Notes under the pieces: model-generated
What the model saw: only the letters and a program-made list of their open reading frames with translations
Database searches by the model: none
What the model was told of the DNA's origin: nothing
NCBI GenBank assembly: GCA_963678305.2
Contig: CAXXVV010000015.1
Span: forward strand, 124,001 to 188,000
DNA from: G963676655 sp963678305
GTDB taxonomy: Bacteria; Verrucomicrobiota; Lentisphaeria; Victivallales; Victivallaceae
Length of the DNA: 64,000 nt
Direction of reading: 5' to 3'
Program-made: the position numbers and the translations under genes
Shown: piece by piece, positions 1 through 7,172 of the stretch
Position numbering within the stretch: the stretch's first letter is position 1
Layout: each line of letters opens with the position of its first letter

Positions 1-91
1 ACGTTGAAAACACCTATTTTTATGTTATTTTCCATTGAAGATGGGTACTAACAGGAATGATATCTGAAAACTATATAATAACTTGTTAGCA
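1..91 (+). other. attC site R1 (left edge cut by window)
   Basis: This AT-rich site matches 1986-2072 at 77 of 87 positions without gaps, and the two diverge exactly after GTT (85-87), the expected recombination point. An inverted repeat around 11-44 can form a stem. The first bases (AC) correspond to the end of the R'' box seen in the second copy, so only a few bases are missing at the window edge. It would be the attC of a preceding cassette that is not visible. Confidence 0.65.
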
Positions 92-115
92 ACAAAAATA
101 GGAGGTAATGATAAC

Positions 116-619
116 ATGGGAAAACAAAAAAGTTATGTAAAAATACCTGATCCAGAAGATGAAGAGTATTTCATTATAAGAAAATATGAATTTGAGGATC
201 TATTTGAAATTGTTGACCAACTTAAGCCAAATGACAACTTTTGGGAAGGCTTTCAATGGTCTATTTTAGGATCAGGTTTTTCAGTACTTATAGCAACTTC
301 AAGCTATCACTTATTCGAAACATCTCCTGATAAAAAAGGTTTGCTCATTGGATATATAGTAGGAGCATTGTTCATTGTGTGGGCAATTTCAACCTTTTTC
401 CAAGGGAAAGATAGGGGCAATGATATATACATCTCAAAGGAAAATCTGCTCAAAATTCTGAGCAGAGCAAGAGAGCAAAATCATAAACTATTAGTAAAAC
501 TTGAAGAAGAGGTATTAGAAACAAATCTACAAGCTAATAATTCTTCTCTAGAAGAAGACCTGAGCAAAAGTTTAAGCAACTTTAAACCATTTCCAACAGT
601 ATTTAAGGAGAAAAAATGA
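116..619 (+). CDS. Cassette-borne two-TM membrane protein, unknown function
   Basis: I do not recognise the family. The 167-residue product has an acidic N-terminal part, two predicted membrane segments (about residues 47-66 and 74-95) and a charged, probably helical or coiled-coil C-terminal part from about residue 100. The start at 116 is chosen because a strong AGGAGGT lies at 100-106; an earlier in-frame TTG at 83 crosses the cassette junction and has no such site. The gene is the first of two in cassette 86-1420 and its stop overlaps the next start (ATGA), so the pair is probably translated together. Codon use is much more AT-rich than the chromosomal genes downstream, which fits horizontal acquisition. 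A membrane effector paired with a soluble partner would suit a defence or toxin role, but that is only inference. Confidence 0.75.
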   Translation: MGKQKSYVKIPDPEDEEYFIIRKYEFEDLFEIVDQLKPNDNFWEGFQWSILGSGFSVLIATSSYHLFETSPDKKGLLIGYIVGALFIVWAISTFFQGKDRGNDIYISKENLLKILSRAREQNHKLLVKLEEEVLETNLQANNSSLEEDLSKSLSNFKPFPTVFKEKK

Positions 620-1374
620 ACAAGGTAATCACTAGCTATACAGCAACACAACTTACTGTTAATTTAAGTCAGGACTTTAGACTCCGTTTATTAAAACCTA
701 ATAAAAAGCAAATTGATGAACTCACAAGAACGCTATCACTAAATGAAGCAATTCTTGATGATGATGATGATTTTATTAGCTCTGGGGGTCAAATACCTAA
801 TAATAAAATGGGTGTTCTGAAGGAACTCAAAATATTCCTTAGTCAAAATATTGTTAGAATTTCTTGTATGGGAGCTGAGACCTCTGACTGTTTTGATATT
901 TTATACTTAGCCTTTGATGTCTTATTCGGAGTAAAAAAGGAACTAGTTGATGCGGGTATTGATTATACAGGATACCAGACTATCACAAAGGTCCGGATGA
1001 ATAAGCCGATTTATAAAATCTTCAATGATAAAATGCAACAGCAAATTCGAGAGTGGCAGGATTTAAAAAGTGAGACAGTTATAAAAGCTAACAGTGGTGA
1101 ATCGTGGGCTAGTTCCCAGTCGGGAATGATTGATATTAGCCAAAGTAAATTCGATAGGCTTTATAAAGGGCAGGAAAATGCAATTGTAATACCTAGTGCA
1201 GTAAAATTCACGATTGTTGTTCCTACAAACTATTCAAGAACAAGTCATTATGAAATATCAATACAGGTTCAATCCGTTGCAGATTTTTATGAGAATACTT
1301 ACTTTATATCAACAGAGCTTCCATATGAAAGTCATGTTTCATTAATTGATATAATTGAAGATATATCAAGCTAA
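616..1374 (+). CDS. Cassette-borne soluble protein, unknown function
   Basis: This 252-residue protein has no membrane segment or signal peptide and I cannot place it in a family. A run of five aspartates sits near residues 48-52. The start overlaps the stop of the preceding membrane-protein gene by 4 bp, with AAGGAG just upstream. The stop codon (1372-1374) lies inside the attC site, typical of integron cassettes. The gene is AT-rich like its partner. Because most cassettes carry a single gene, a tightly coupled pair suggests that the two proteins act together. Confidence 0.75.
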   Translation: MNKVITSYTATQLTVNLSQDFRLRLLKPNKKQIDELTRTLSLNEAILDDDDDFISSGGQIPNNKMGVLKELKIFLSQNIVRISCMGAETSDCFDILYLAFDVLFGVKKELVDAGIDYTGYQTITKVRMNKPIYKIFNDKMQQQIREWQDLKSETVIKANSGESWASSQSGMIDISQSKFDRLYKGQENAIVIPSAVKFTIVVPTNYSRTSHYEISIQVQSVADFYENTYFISTELPYESHVSLIDIIEDISS

Positions 1375-1426
1375 CCATTCACTTCACAGGACGGCTTACG
1401 CCGCCCGGTGAGTTCAGCCGTTAGGC
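1370..1426 (+). other. attC site of cassette 86-1420
   Basis: A 57-bp site runs from GCTAAC to GTTAGGC, with the junction between G1420 and T1421. The R boxes pair (CTAAC with GTTAG). The L boxes are TTCAC on the left and GTGAG on the right, pairing at all but one base. The centre is a GGACGGC-TTAC-GCCGCCC hairpin with one mismatch. Size and layout match short attC sites of mobile integrons. Confidence 0.8.
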
Positions 1427-1442
1427 CAGCACGGAGTATCGA

Positions 1443-1670
1443 ATGCCAGTTTCCGGAATCCCTGACCCTGCAATCCACCGAATCTGCAGAAGATGTCATA
1501 AATGGTTCGATGCGAGCGAGGTGGTTGAGGTTTCCCCAGAGGTCACGGGCCCTTGGGGGGCGATGCGTAACCTGAAAAACACGCTCGGAGTTGACGGTGG
1601 TAAGCGGTACTATCAGTGCATTAGATGCACAAATGTACGAAAGTGGACCAAGGCTTCGTTGCTCTGGTAG
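1443..1670 (+). CDS. Small zinc-finger-like cassette protein
   Basis: A 75-residue product with two CxxC pairs (CRRC near residue 15 and CIRC near residue 60), the arrangement of a small zinc ribbon. No family is recognised. GGAG at 1433-1436 is six bases before the ATG. It is the only plausible gene in cassette 1421-1815 and is clearly more GC-rich than the preceding cassette genes. About 95 bp between its stop and the attC hold nothing I can identify. Confidence 0.6.
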   Translation: MPVSGIPDPAIHRICRRCHKWFDASEVVEVSPEVTGPWGAMRNLKNTLGVDGGKRYYQCIRCTNVRKWTKASLLW

Positions 1671-1763
1671 CACTCGTTTGGGTTCTTAGTCACTTCGGAA
1701 TCTTGGACTAAGTTGATTCGGAGGAATCGCGCGGCATGTGTATTACGGAAAAAACAAGACGCG

Positions 1764-1821
1764 ACTAACAAAATCGTTTCAGGATGGCCGCGACCCACGT
1801 CCGCTGATGCCAGCGTTAGGC
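1764..1821 (+). other. attC site of cassette 1421-1815
   Basis: The site runs from GACTAAC to GTTAGGC, with the junction G1815^T1816. CTAAC pairs with GTTAG, TCA with TGA, and GGATG with CGTCC, with unequal spacers between the boxes that give the unpaired bases expected of a folded attC. Confidence 0.75.
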
Positions 1822-2070
1822 ATTCAGGGATTTGAACATGCAAAACTTGACAGAATTGAACATTTCCAAAATGGAGATCATTACATTGGAGATAAGCGAG
1901 TAATAAAAGGATAATATACCCCTATTTTTATAATGATGATAAATCCGGGGGAGCATAATTATTGCCCGGAAAAATTGTTTGTCAAACATTGAAAATACCT
2001 ATTTTAATGTTATTTTTCATTAAAAATGGGTATCAATAGGAATGATATCTGAAAGCTATATAATAACTTG
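1816..2070 (+). other. Cassette without a convincing gene
   Basis: This 255-bp cassette has only very short reading frames. One of 21 codons starts at 1838 behind AGGGA (1826-1830). One of 19 codons at 1933-1992 ends inside the following attC. In the frame of the second, an upstream stretch (to the TAA at 1912) also looks protein-like, so the cassette may hold a small gene broken by a stop codon. A CCGGG/CCCGG inverted repeat lies at about 1946-1970. Confidence 0.5.
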
Positions 2071-2076
2071 TTCGGG
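1981..2076 (+). other. attC site R2, copy of R1
   Basis: This is the second copy of the 87-bp repeat at the window start. GTCAAAC at 1981-1987 would be the R'' box (5 of 7 matches to the complement of TTAGGC at 1816) and GTT at 2070-2072 the junction. A near-perfect 15-bp inverted repeat with an 8-base T-rich loop lies at about 1995-2033. The long right arm makes it less symmetric than the other attC sites, so its identity rests on the shared junction and the copy in R1. Confidence 0.6.
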
Positions 2077-2090
2077 AAAACGGGACAAAC

Positions 2091-2414
2091 ATGATGCGAT
2101 TGATGAAAAAACTCTTCGCCAAGAAGGACAAGGAGGCGGATTGTGCGCTCACCTCCGCAGGCGAAACAGTCGTCCCCGTGTTCATTCCCCCGCTGGTAAC
2201 GCTTTTGGTGCATCATGAACGTGAGAAGGGAAGTCCCCTGACTCAGGAGGAAGTACTGGCAATCCGTGGGAAGGCAGTCTGCATGACCATGCGCTTGAGC
2301 ATGGCCATTGAGATGGCCGAGAAGCGTGGCTACACCGACATCCCTGCCGAAACATGCTGGGAAAGCTGGCGTGAGTTTCGCAAGCAACTCAAAGAAGATA
2401 ACTCGAACCAATGA
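2091..2414 (+). CDS. Cassette-borne hypothetical protein
   Basis: A 107-residue GC-rich gene that I do not recognise. The product has a basic start, a hydrophobic stretch around residues 28-40 and a helical charged remainder. An ATG three bases further in is an equally likely start, since neither has a strong ribosome site. The stop codon (2412-2414) lies inside the attC, as is usual for cassette genes. Its composition resembles cassette 1421-1815 rather than cassette 86-1420. Confidence 0.65.
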   Translation: MMRLMKKLFAKKDKEADCALTSAGETVVPVFIPPLVTLLVHHEREKGSPLTQEEVLAIRGKAVCMTMRLSMAIEMAEKRGYTDIPAETCWESWREFRKQLKEDNSNQ

Positions 2415-2480
2415 GTTCTCCCCAGTACCCTGCGCCGCTTCGCTTTGCGGGCTGCCGGGCCAGTGACTCTGTCGTTATAG
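2402..2480 (+). other. attC site of cassette 2071-2474, right end of array
   Basis: CTCGAAC at 2402-2408 pairs with the TTCGGG that begins this cassette at 2071. On the right, GTT at 2474-2476 pairs with AAC, and GACTC on the right matches GAGT at 2412-2415 after a 4-base spacer on each side. The centre is a GC-rich hairpin. Beyond 2480 no further attC is seen, so this is the right end of the array. Confidence 0.65.
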
Positions 2481-2693
2481 GTGGTAAGATAGAATCTATT
2501 TTGAAAAATCATGAGTAAGAAAAATGAAAATCAATCGCGGTCTTTAATCTCAAATCGAAGCATGTAAAACAATATAAAAATATGCATGACCGCATAAAAA
2601 TTAGCTTGCATCAATCAGGGGAATGTAACGCATCACTTACAGAAACTGCATATTTAAACAAATCGAATGAAATAAATGCACAGAAAGGCAGTT

Positions 2694-3518
2694 TTATTTC
2701 TGGCACTTTTGACAGAAAAAGCTGCTGCGGCCGCCGATGACTTCGTGAGTGACTGAGGTGCCGCAATGCGGGCAGGGTTCGCCTTTGCGTCCGTACATTT
2801 GCAGTTCACGGACAAATTTTCCCTCGGAGCCGTCAACGCTTTTATAGTCGGAAATCGTGGTGCCGCCGGCATGGATCGAGCGGATCAAAACCTTTTTGAT
2901 CTCTTCCACCAGACGTTGACATTCATTGAGGGACAACGACGAGGCGGTGCGGGTAGGGCGCACCCGGGCGGCGAACATTGCTTCTGTTACGTAGATATTG
3001 CCGACCCCGACAACTATTTTATTGTCCATAATCGCGTTTTTCAGTTTTGCTCCCCGGTTTTTAAGCGTCTTCTTGAGATATTCGCCGGAGAAATCATCGC
3101 TCAACGGTTCCGGCCCGAGTTCCGGAAGGATGGATGGTTCGGCTTCCGGAGCATCCAGTTTACAGGTCTGGACAAAGCCGAACCGTCTTGGACAGTCAAA
3201 CCGGAGAGTCTGGCCGTTACATAATAGAAATACCAGATGCTCATGTTTGCGTCGCGGTTCAGTCTCCGGGACCAGCCTGATCGAACCGGACATGCCGAAA
3301 TGAAAGACTATGCAGTTGAGGTTTTCCAGTTCGATGACCATATATCTGGCCCGCCTTCTGACACAGGTGACCGGACTGTCAAGCAGTTCTGGATTGTCGG
3401 TCCAGTCCAAAGGATAGCGGATGGCGTCGATAAATTTGTCGATGCGTTTAAAACAATGACCGAGAATAAGCGGTCGCAGTGCGTTGGAAATGGTTTCCAC
3501 TTCAGGCAGTTCAGGCAT
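2694..3518 (-). CDS. mutM: Formamidopyrimidine-DNA glycosylase
   Basis: A base-excision repair enzyme that removes 8-oxoguanine and ring-opened purines. The 274-residue product starts PELPEVE, which must follow the initiator Met because Pro2 is the catalytic nucleophile; a longer frame exists but would bury it, so the start at 3518 is firm. GGGAGA lies just upstream. Glu3 and Glu6 are present. The C-terminal zinc finger is complete (Cys249, Cys252, Cys269, Cys272) with the catalytic Arg264. One oddity is Arg58 where the E. coli enzyme has the conserved DNA-contacting Lys57. The gene starts one base after the dgt stop, so the two form an operon that cleans the nucleotide pool and the DNA. Confidence 0.95.
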   Translation of the reverse strand: MPELPEVETISNALRPLILGHCFKRIDKFIDAIRYPLDWTDNPELLDSPVTCVRRRARYMVIELENLNCIVFHFGMSGSIRLVPETEPRRKHEHLVFLLCNGQTLRFDCPRRFGFVQTCKLDAPEAEPSILPELGPEPLSDDFSGEYLKKTLKNRGAKLKNAIMDNKIVVGVGNIYVTEAMFAARVRPTRTASSLSLNECQRLVEEIKKVLIRSIHAGGTTISDYKSVDGSEGKFVRELQMYGRKGEPCPHCGTSVTHEVIGGRSSFFCQKCQK

Positions 3519-3519
3519 A

Positions 3520-4878
3520 TTATATTCTCCCGGGCAGCGAAATGCCGCGAATTTTCTTGAACAGGGATACCGCATAGGAATCCGTCATGCCGGAAATAAA
3601 ATCCAGCAGGTACATCAGGCGGATGTAACAGTCATTGCATTCGAAATCATAATAGTGCGACGGTATCAGTTGCAACATTTTTTTCGTACGGTATGAGGAG
3701 TTTTCCTTCCCGTTTTTCGCCCAGTCCTGAATGCAGGGATAAAACGCGTTCAACAAGCCTTCAGTCAGTTCGTACCCCGCGGCCTCTATCTCGACCGCGC
3801 GTCGATATGTATATATATCGTTAAAACTAATTTCACTTATTTCTTTCATGACATCTTTAGACTCAATAAAGTCAAGTAATGGACAATCGAGTTCTCCGGC
3901 CAGGGCTTTTTCCTCATTTTCAATAAAGACATTGGTTATTTCCCGAACCAGCGTCCCTAACGCCTTCGCGCGCAGCAGTTCAACCTTTCTGGTTTCTGAA
4001 GCGATGCTTTCCAACCGGTCTTCAAGTGAATTATCCCTGATAATTTCCATAAATAAATCTTTGAGTTGTTTGTAGGAAATGATTTTCAGCATGCGGCCAT
4101 CTTCAAAATCGACGATATGGTAACAAATGTCATCGGCGGCTTCGACCAGGAATGCCAAAGGGTGTCTGGCCCAGCAATAATCGCTTCCGGAGAGTTTTTT
4201 CAACCCGGTGGTTTCGGCGACTTCCGCGAAAAGCTCTTTATCAGTCTGGAAAAAATTAAATTTCTTGTAGATTTTAGCTTTCGGCGCGTTTTCATCTTTT
4301 GATTCAACCGGATATTTGGTGAATGCTCCAAGGGTTGCGCAGGTCAACTGCATGCCGCCGGGATTATCCGGCATCTGTAATCTGGCCAGAACCCGGAAGC
4401 CCTGGGCATTGCCTTCATAACGTTCGATGTCGGCACGTTCCAGTTCGGACATTTTTTCCCGGTCTTCCGCGACGATCTCAGAGTTGCAGAACCAGTGTCT
4501 GACGGCTTCCTCGCCGGAATGACCAAGCGGCGGGTTGCCGATATCATGGGCGAGGGCGGCCGCACCGGTGATTGCGCCGATATCGCTTGGTTGAAGTTCC
4601 ATTTTTTTGAGATCCTGATATTTCCCGCAGAGATATTGCCCGGCCAGAGAGCCGAGGGAACGTCCGATCGAGGAAGACTCCAGGCTATGGGTAAGCCTGG
4701 TCCTGACATAGTCATTTTCAGCGAGAGGAAACACCTGGGCCTTGTCTTGAAGGCGGCGAAAAGCCGAAGAAAAAGCGATGCGGTCGAAATCCTGTTGAAA
4801 GGGTGAGCGCCCGGGGCTGATTATATCGGCCTCATTTTTGCCGAGTCGTTTTGATGATAATAAATCTTTCCAGTTCAT
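3520..4878 (-). CDS. dgt: Deoxyguanosinetriphosphate triphosphohydrolase (dGTPase)
   Basis: An HD-domain phosphohydrolase that splits dGTP, or dNTPs more broadly, into deoxynucleoside and triphosphate. The 452 residues match the long dGTPase family in length. The metal-binding HD pair is visible as AHDIGNPPLGH (His111, Asp112), preceded by an RLTHSLE motif with His64. GGAGAC upstream supports the ATG at 4878. It lies 35 bp downstream of a hybrid histidine kinase gene and one base before mutM, so co-transcription with both is possible. Confidence 0.92.
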   Translation of the reverse strand: MNWKDLLSSKRLGKNEADIISPGRSPFQQDFDRIAFSSAFRRLQDKAQVFPLAENDYVRTRLTHSLESSSIGRSLGSLAGQYLCGKYQDLKKMELQPSDIGAITGAAALAHDIGNPPLGHSGEEAVRHWFCNSEIVAEDREKMSELERADIERYEGNAQGFRVLARLQMPDNPGGMQLTCATLGAFTKYPVESKDENAPKAKIYKKFNFFQTDKELFAEVAETTGLKKLSGSDYCWARHPLAFLVEAADDICYHIVDFEDGRMLKIISYKQLKDLFMEIIRDNSLEDRLESIASETRKVELLRAKALGTLVREITNVFIENEEKALAGELDCPLLDFIESKDVMKEISEISFNDIYTYRRAVEIEAAGYELTEGLLNAFYPCIQDWAKNGKENSSYRTKKMLQLIPSHYYDFECNDCYIRLMYLLDFISGMTDSYAVSLFKKIRGISLPGRI

Positions 4879-4913
4879 GTAGTCTCCGGGATGGGAAAAA
4901 GCAGTCCTGATAT

Positions 4914-7091
4914 TTAAGTTGGACTGAACTCTTTAGTTAACTTGTTAATGATACCTTCCATTTCAATCATGTCAAAATCATGTGCGGCTTTTGCCAGCGC
5001 ATCCGCGATTGCCATATAATCATCAAGCTCAAATTTAATCGAAAAAGCACGAATGCAATTGGCAAAATTTGCAACTTCATTTACCAGCAAAGAGCCGTGG
5101 AGAGGTTCCAGTTTCGGGGATAATTCTTTGTTCGCGAAGTTCAGCGCGGCTGGAGAGAGGGGTTTTAAAACATGTTCTTCCGACGAGTAGTAAAGGTGTA
5201 ATTCATCATCCTTCAGTACTTTTATATTAGGCAGATAAATACTGAAAGTACTGCCGATTTCATACTTGCTGTCGACCTCTATCATTCCTCCCATCATTGA
5301 GACAAGGCGTTTGCAAATTGCCAGTCCCAGTCCGGTTCCTTCGTGAGTTTTGGTGTTTGGCCGTTCCCCCTGTTCGAACATATTGAATATCCGCTTTATG
5401 TTCTCTTCCTTTATTCCGCAGCCGCTGTCTTTAATCGCAATGGTTATATTACAGGTTTCTTCATCGATATGCTCAATATCGAATTTAAGGCTTACGGCTC
5501 CTTCATCGGTGAATTTTATGGCGTTGCCGACAAGGTTCATTATGATCTGACGTATTTTTGTTTCGTCGAGCATTACTTTTTCTCCGCCTGCAGGCGGACA
5601 TACTTTAAAAGTCAAGTCTTTTTCGGCAGCTTTGAACTTGAATAAAACTTCCATCTCATGGCAAAGTTCCACCAGAGACATTGGAGCGGCATTGATTTCC
5701 ACTTTGCCTGATTCGATCATCGCCAGATCCAGTACATCACTGATCAATTCCAACAGGGAGTTGCTGGCCACTCTTATAACATCAATCATTTCCAGTTGTT
5801 CAGGAGTTGCTTCGTCAGCCAGAAATTCGCTGAAGCCGATAATAGCGTTCAATGGAGTACGGATCTCATGACTCATATTGGAAAGAAATTCGCTTTTTGC
5901 TTTACTGGCGGCTTCAGCTTCTTCTCTGGCTCTGATGAGCTCCTGCTCCTGACGTTTCTGTTCAATCAGATTATTGGCAAATATGCACATATACTGATTG
6001 CCCCCCAAAGTAATACTTCGAACAAATACTTCAACCGGATATTCTGATCCGTCGGTAGCTACATGAAGCGCTTCGCGCCTGGATAGGTCTTTTTTTATTT
6101 CCCGGTCCCAATGTTCCTGCCAGTTTTCCCTGGTGAAGCCAGGGTTTATATCGAATATGTATCGGTTAGTTAAGGCTCCGTCTCCAAAACCGAAAATTCC
6201 ACGAGCCAGCTTGTTGGCATAAACGAAGCGGCCTTCCTTGTCAATAAAATAAACTTCCCCTGGCAGGTGTTCCAGGGCAAACTCCGCCCGCTGGTGCAGT
6301 TGCCCCTGAATGAAATCATCAGTGATATCGCGAAATACCATAACCGCGCCGATAATACTTCCAGTCTCTTGATCCTTGCGCGGGAAAGTACTTGTTTTGA
6401 CCCGATATTCCATTCCATTTTCCGCGACAAGGATAGAACTTTCATTATCCCTGATAACTTTGCCCATGGAGAAAGCCTGGAAAACTGGATTTTCCCGTTC
6501 TTCATGAGTGTCCGAATCGACCAAATGAACAATTTCCTCGATATGGCGTCCGATAATATTTTTTTCAAGCAGCCCAATTTTTTCACAACCCACCGGATTA
6601 ATCATCTCGATGATCCCGTCGACATCAACAGCAATAACGGCGTCCGCGATAGAGTTTAGAGTCATACTGAGCCGATGTTCGTGGGCGATGAGTTTTTTTC
6701 GTGCTGCCGCCGCTGACAGATGGGATGACAGGCGTGCTTGCAAGATTCGAGGGTTGCAGGGTTTGACCATGTAATCAGTTGCTCCTGCAGCAAAGGCTTT
6801 CTCCACACTTTCAACGTCATCGCGAGCTGAAGTGAAGATGACCGGGATGTCTGAACCATAAGAGGTACTCCGCAGCTTTGCGCAGATCTCAAAACCGTCC
6901 ATCGTCGGCATCATTATATCAATTAATACGGCATCAGGGTGATCATGTTTTATCAATTCCAGGGCTTCCAGGCCGTTATTTACCTTGCTTACCCGGTAAC
7001 CAAGTTCTTCAATGTAGAATGCGGAGACTTCCATACTCTCAAGTGAGTCATCTATTATCAGTACATGTAAGTTTTTTTCAAAAAAAATCAT
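4914..7091 (-). CDS. Soluble histidine kinase with N-terminal receiver and two PAS domains
   Basis: The 725 residues run as follows: receiver domain (about 8-125, phospho-acceptor Asp58), PAS (about 140-265), PAS (about 270-385), HisKA with SHEIRTPLN (His408), HATPase (about 505-625, with GCGI and GTGLGL boxes), and a C-terminal helical tail of the type found at the end of many hybrid kinases. There is no membrane segment, so the input comes through the receiver or the PAS domains. No output receiver is present. The response regulator gene 80 bp upstream on the same strand is the obvious partner. The start at 7091 has GGAG upstream. Confidence 0.9.
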   Translation of the reverse strand: MIFFEKNLHVLIIDDSLESMEVSAFYIEELGYRVSKVNNGLEALELIKHDHPDAVLIDIMMPTMDGFEICAKLRSTSYGSDIPVIFTSARDDVESVEKAFAAGATDYMVKPCNPRILQARLSSHLSAAAARKKLIAHEHRLSMTLNSIADAVIAVDVDGIIEMINPVGCEKIGLLEKNIIGRHIEEIVHLVDSDTHEERENPVFQAFSMGKVIRDNESSILVAENGMEYRVKTSTFPRKDQETGSIIGAVMVFRDITDDFIQGQLHQRAEFALEHLPGEVYFIDKEGRFVYANKLARGIFGFGDGALTNRYIFDINPGFTRENWQEHWDREIKKDLSRREALHVATDGSEYPVEVFVRSITLGGNQYMCIFANNLIEQKRQEQELIRAREEAEAASKAKSEFLSNMSHEIRTPLNAIIGFSEFLADEATPEQLEMIDVIRVASNSLLELISDVLDLAMIESGKVEINAAPMSLVELCHEMEVLFKFKAAEKDLTFKVCPPAGGEKVMLDETKIRQIIMNLVGNAIKFTDEGAVSLKFDIEHIDEETCNITIAIKDSGCGIKEENIKRIFNMFEQGERPNTKTHEGTGLGLAICKRLVSMMGGMIEVDSKYEIGSTFSIYLPNIKVLKDDELHLYYSSEEHVLKPLSPAALNFANKELSPKLEPLHGSLLVNEVANFANCIRAFSIKFELDDYMAIADALAKAAHDFDMIEMEGIINKLTKEFSPT

Positions 7092-7172
7092 TCCGAACTC
7101 CGGACTTTCGATTGATCAGAAAACTGATGATGTCTAATTCAAAACTGTAGAGAAAACTCATTCTTTATAAAG

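Larger units (their letters stand above)
1..2474 (+). mobile_element. Integron gene-cassette array (integrase not in window)
   Basis: Five attC-like sites split this stretch into cassettes 86-1420, 1421-1815, 1816-2070 and 2071-2474, with the tail of another cassette before position 86. Each junction is G^TT. In a linear integron cassette the leading TTRRRY should be complementary to the R'' box of the attC at its own right end. This holds at 6 of 7 bases for three cassettes: TTAGCA at 86 with AGCTAAC at 1369, TTAGGC at 1421 with GACTAAC at 1763, and TTCGGG at 2071 with CTCGAAC at 2402. Base composition changes sharply between cassettes, as expected for DNA of separate origins. All attC sites point the same way, so attI and any integrase gene would lie left of position 1. 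The array could instead be a cluster of attC sites lacking an integrase. Confidence 0.8.

Noticed and set aside
1..87. R1/R2 repeat as attI rather than attC
   Set aside because: Both copies end at a GTT junction, but two attI sites inside one array would be unusual, and R2 has a possible R'' box (GTCAAAC at 1981) at the place expected for the attC of cassette 1816-2070.
1371..1843. Minus-strand reading frames across the cassettes
   Set aside because: They run through attC sites and oppose the cassette orientation, and have no ribosome sites.
1807..1914. A 35-codon frame starting in the attC of cassette 1421-1815
   Set aside because: Its start lies before the cassette junction at 1816, so it cannot belong to one cassette. 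The protein-like composition is noted in the cassette entry instead.
2582..2740. Plus-strand frame between the array and mutM
   Set aside because: It overlaps the end of mutM, has no ribosome site, and its upstream part lacks a start codon.
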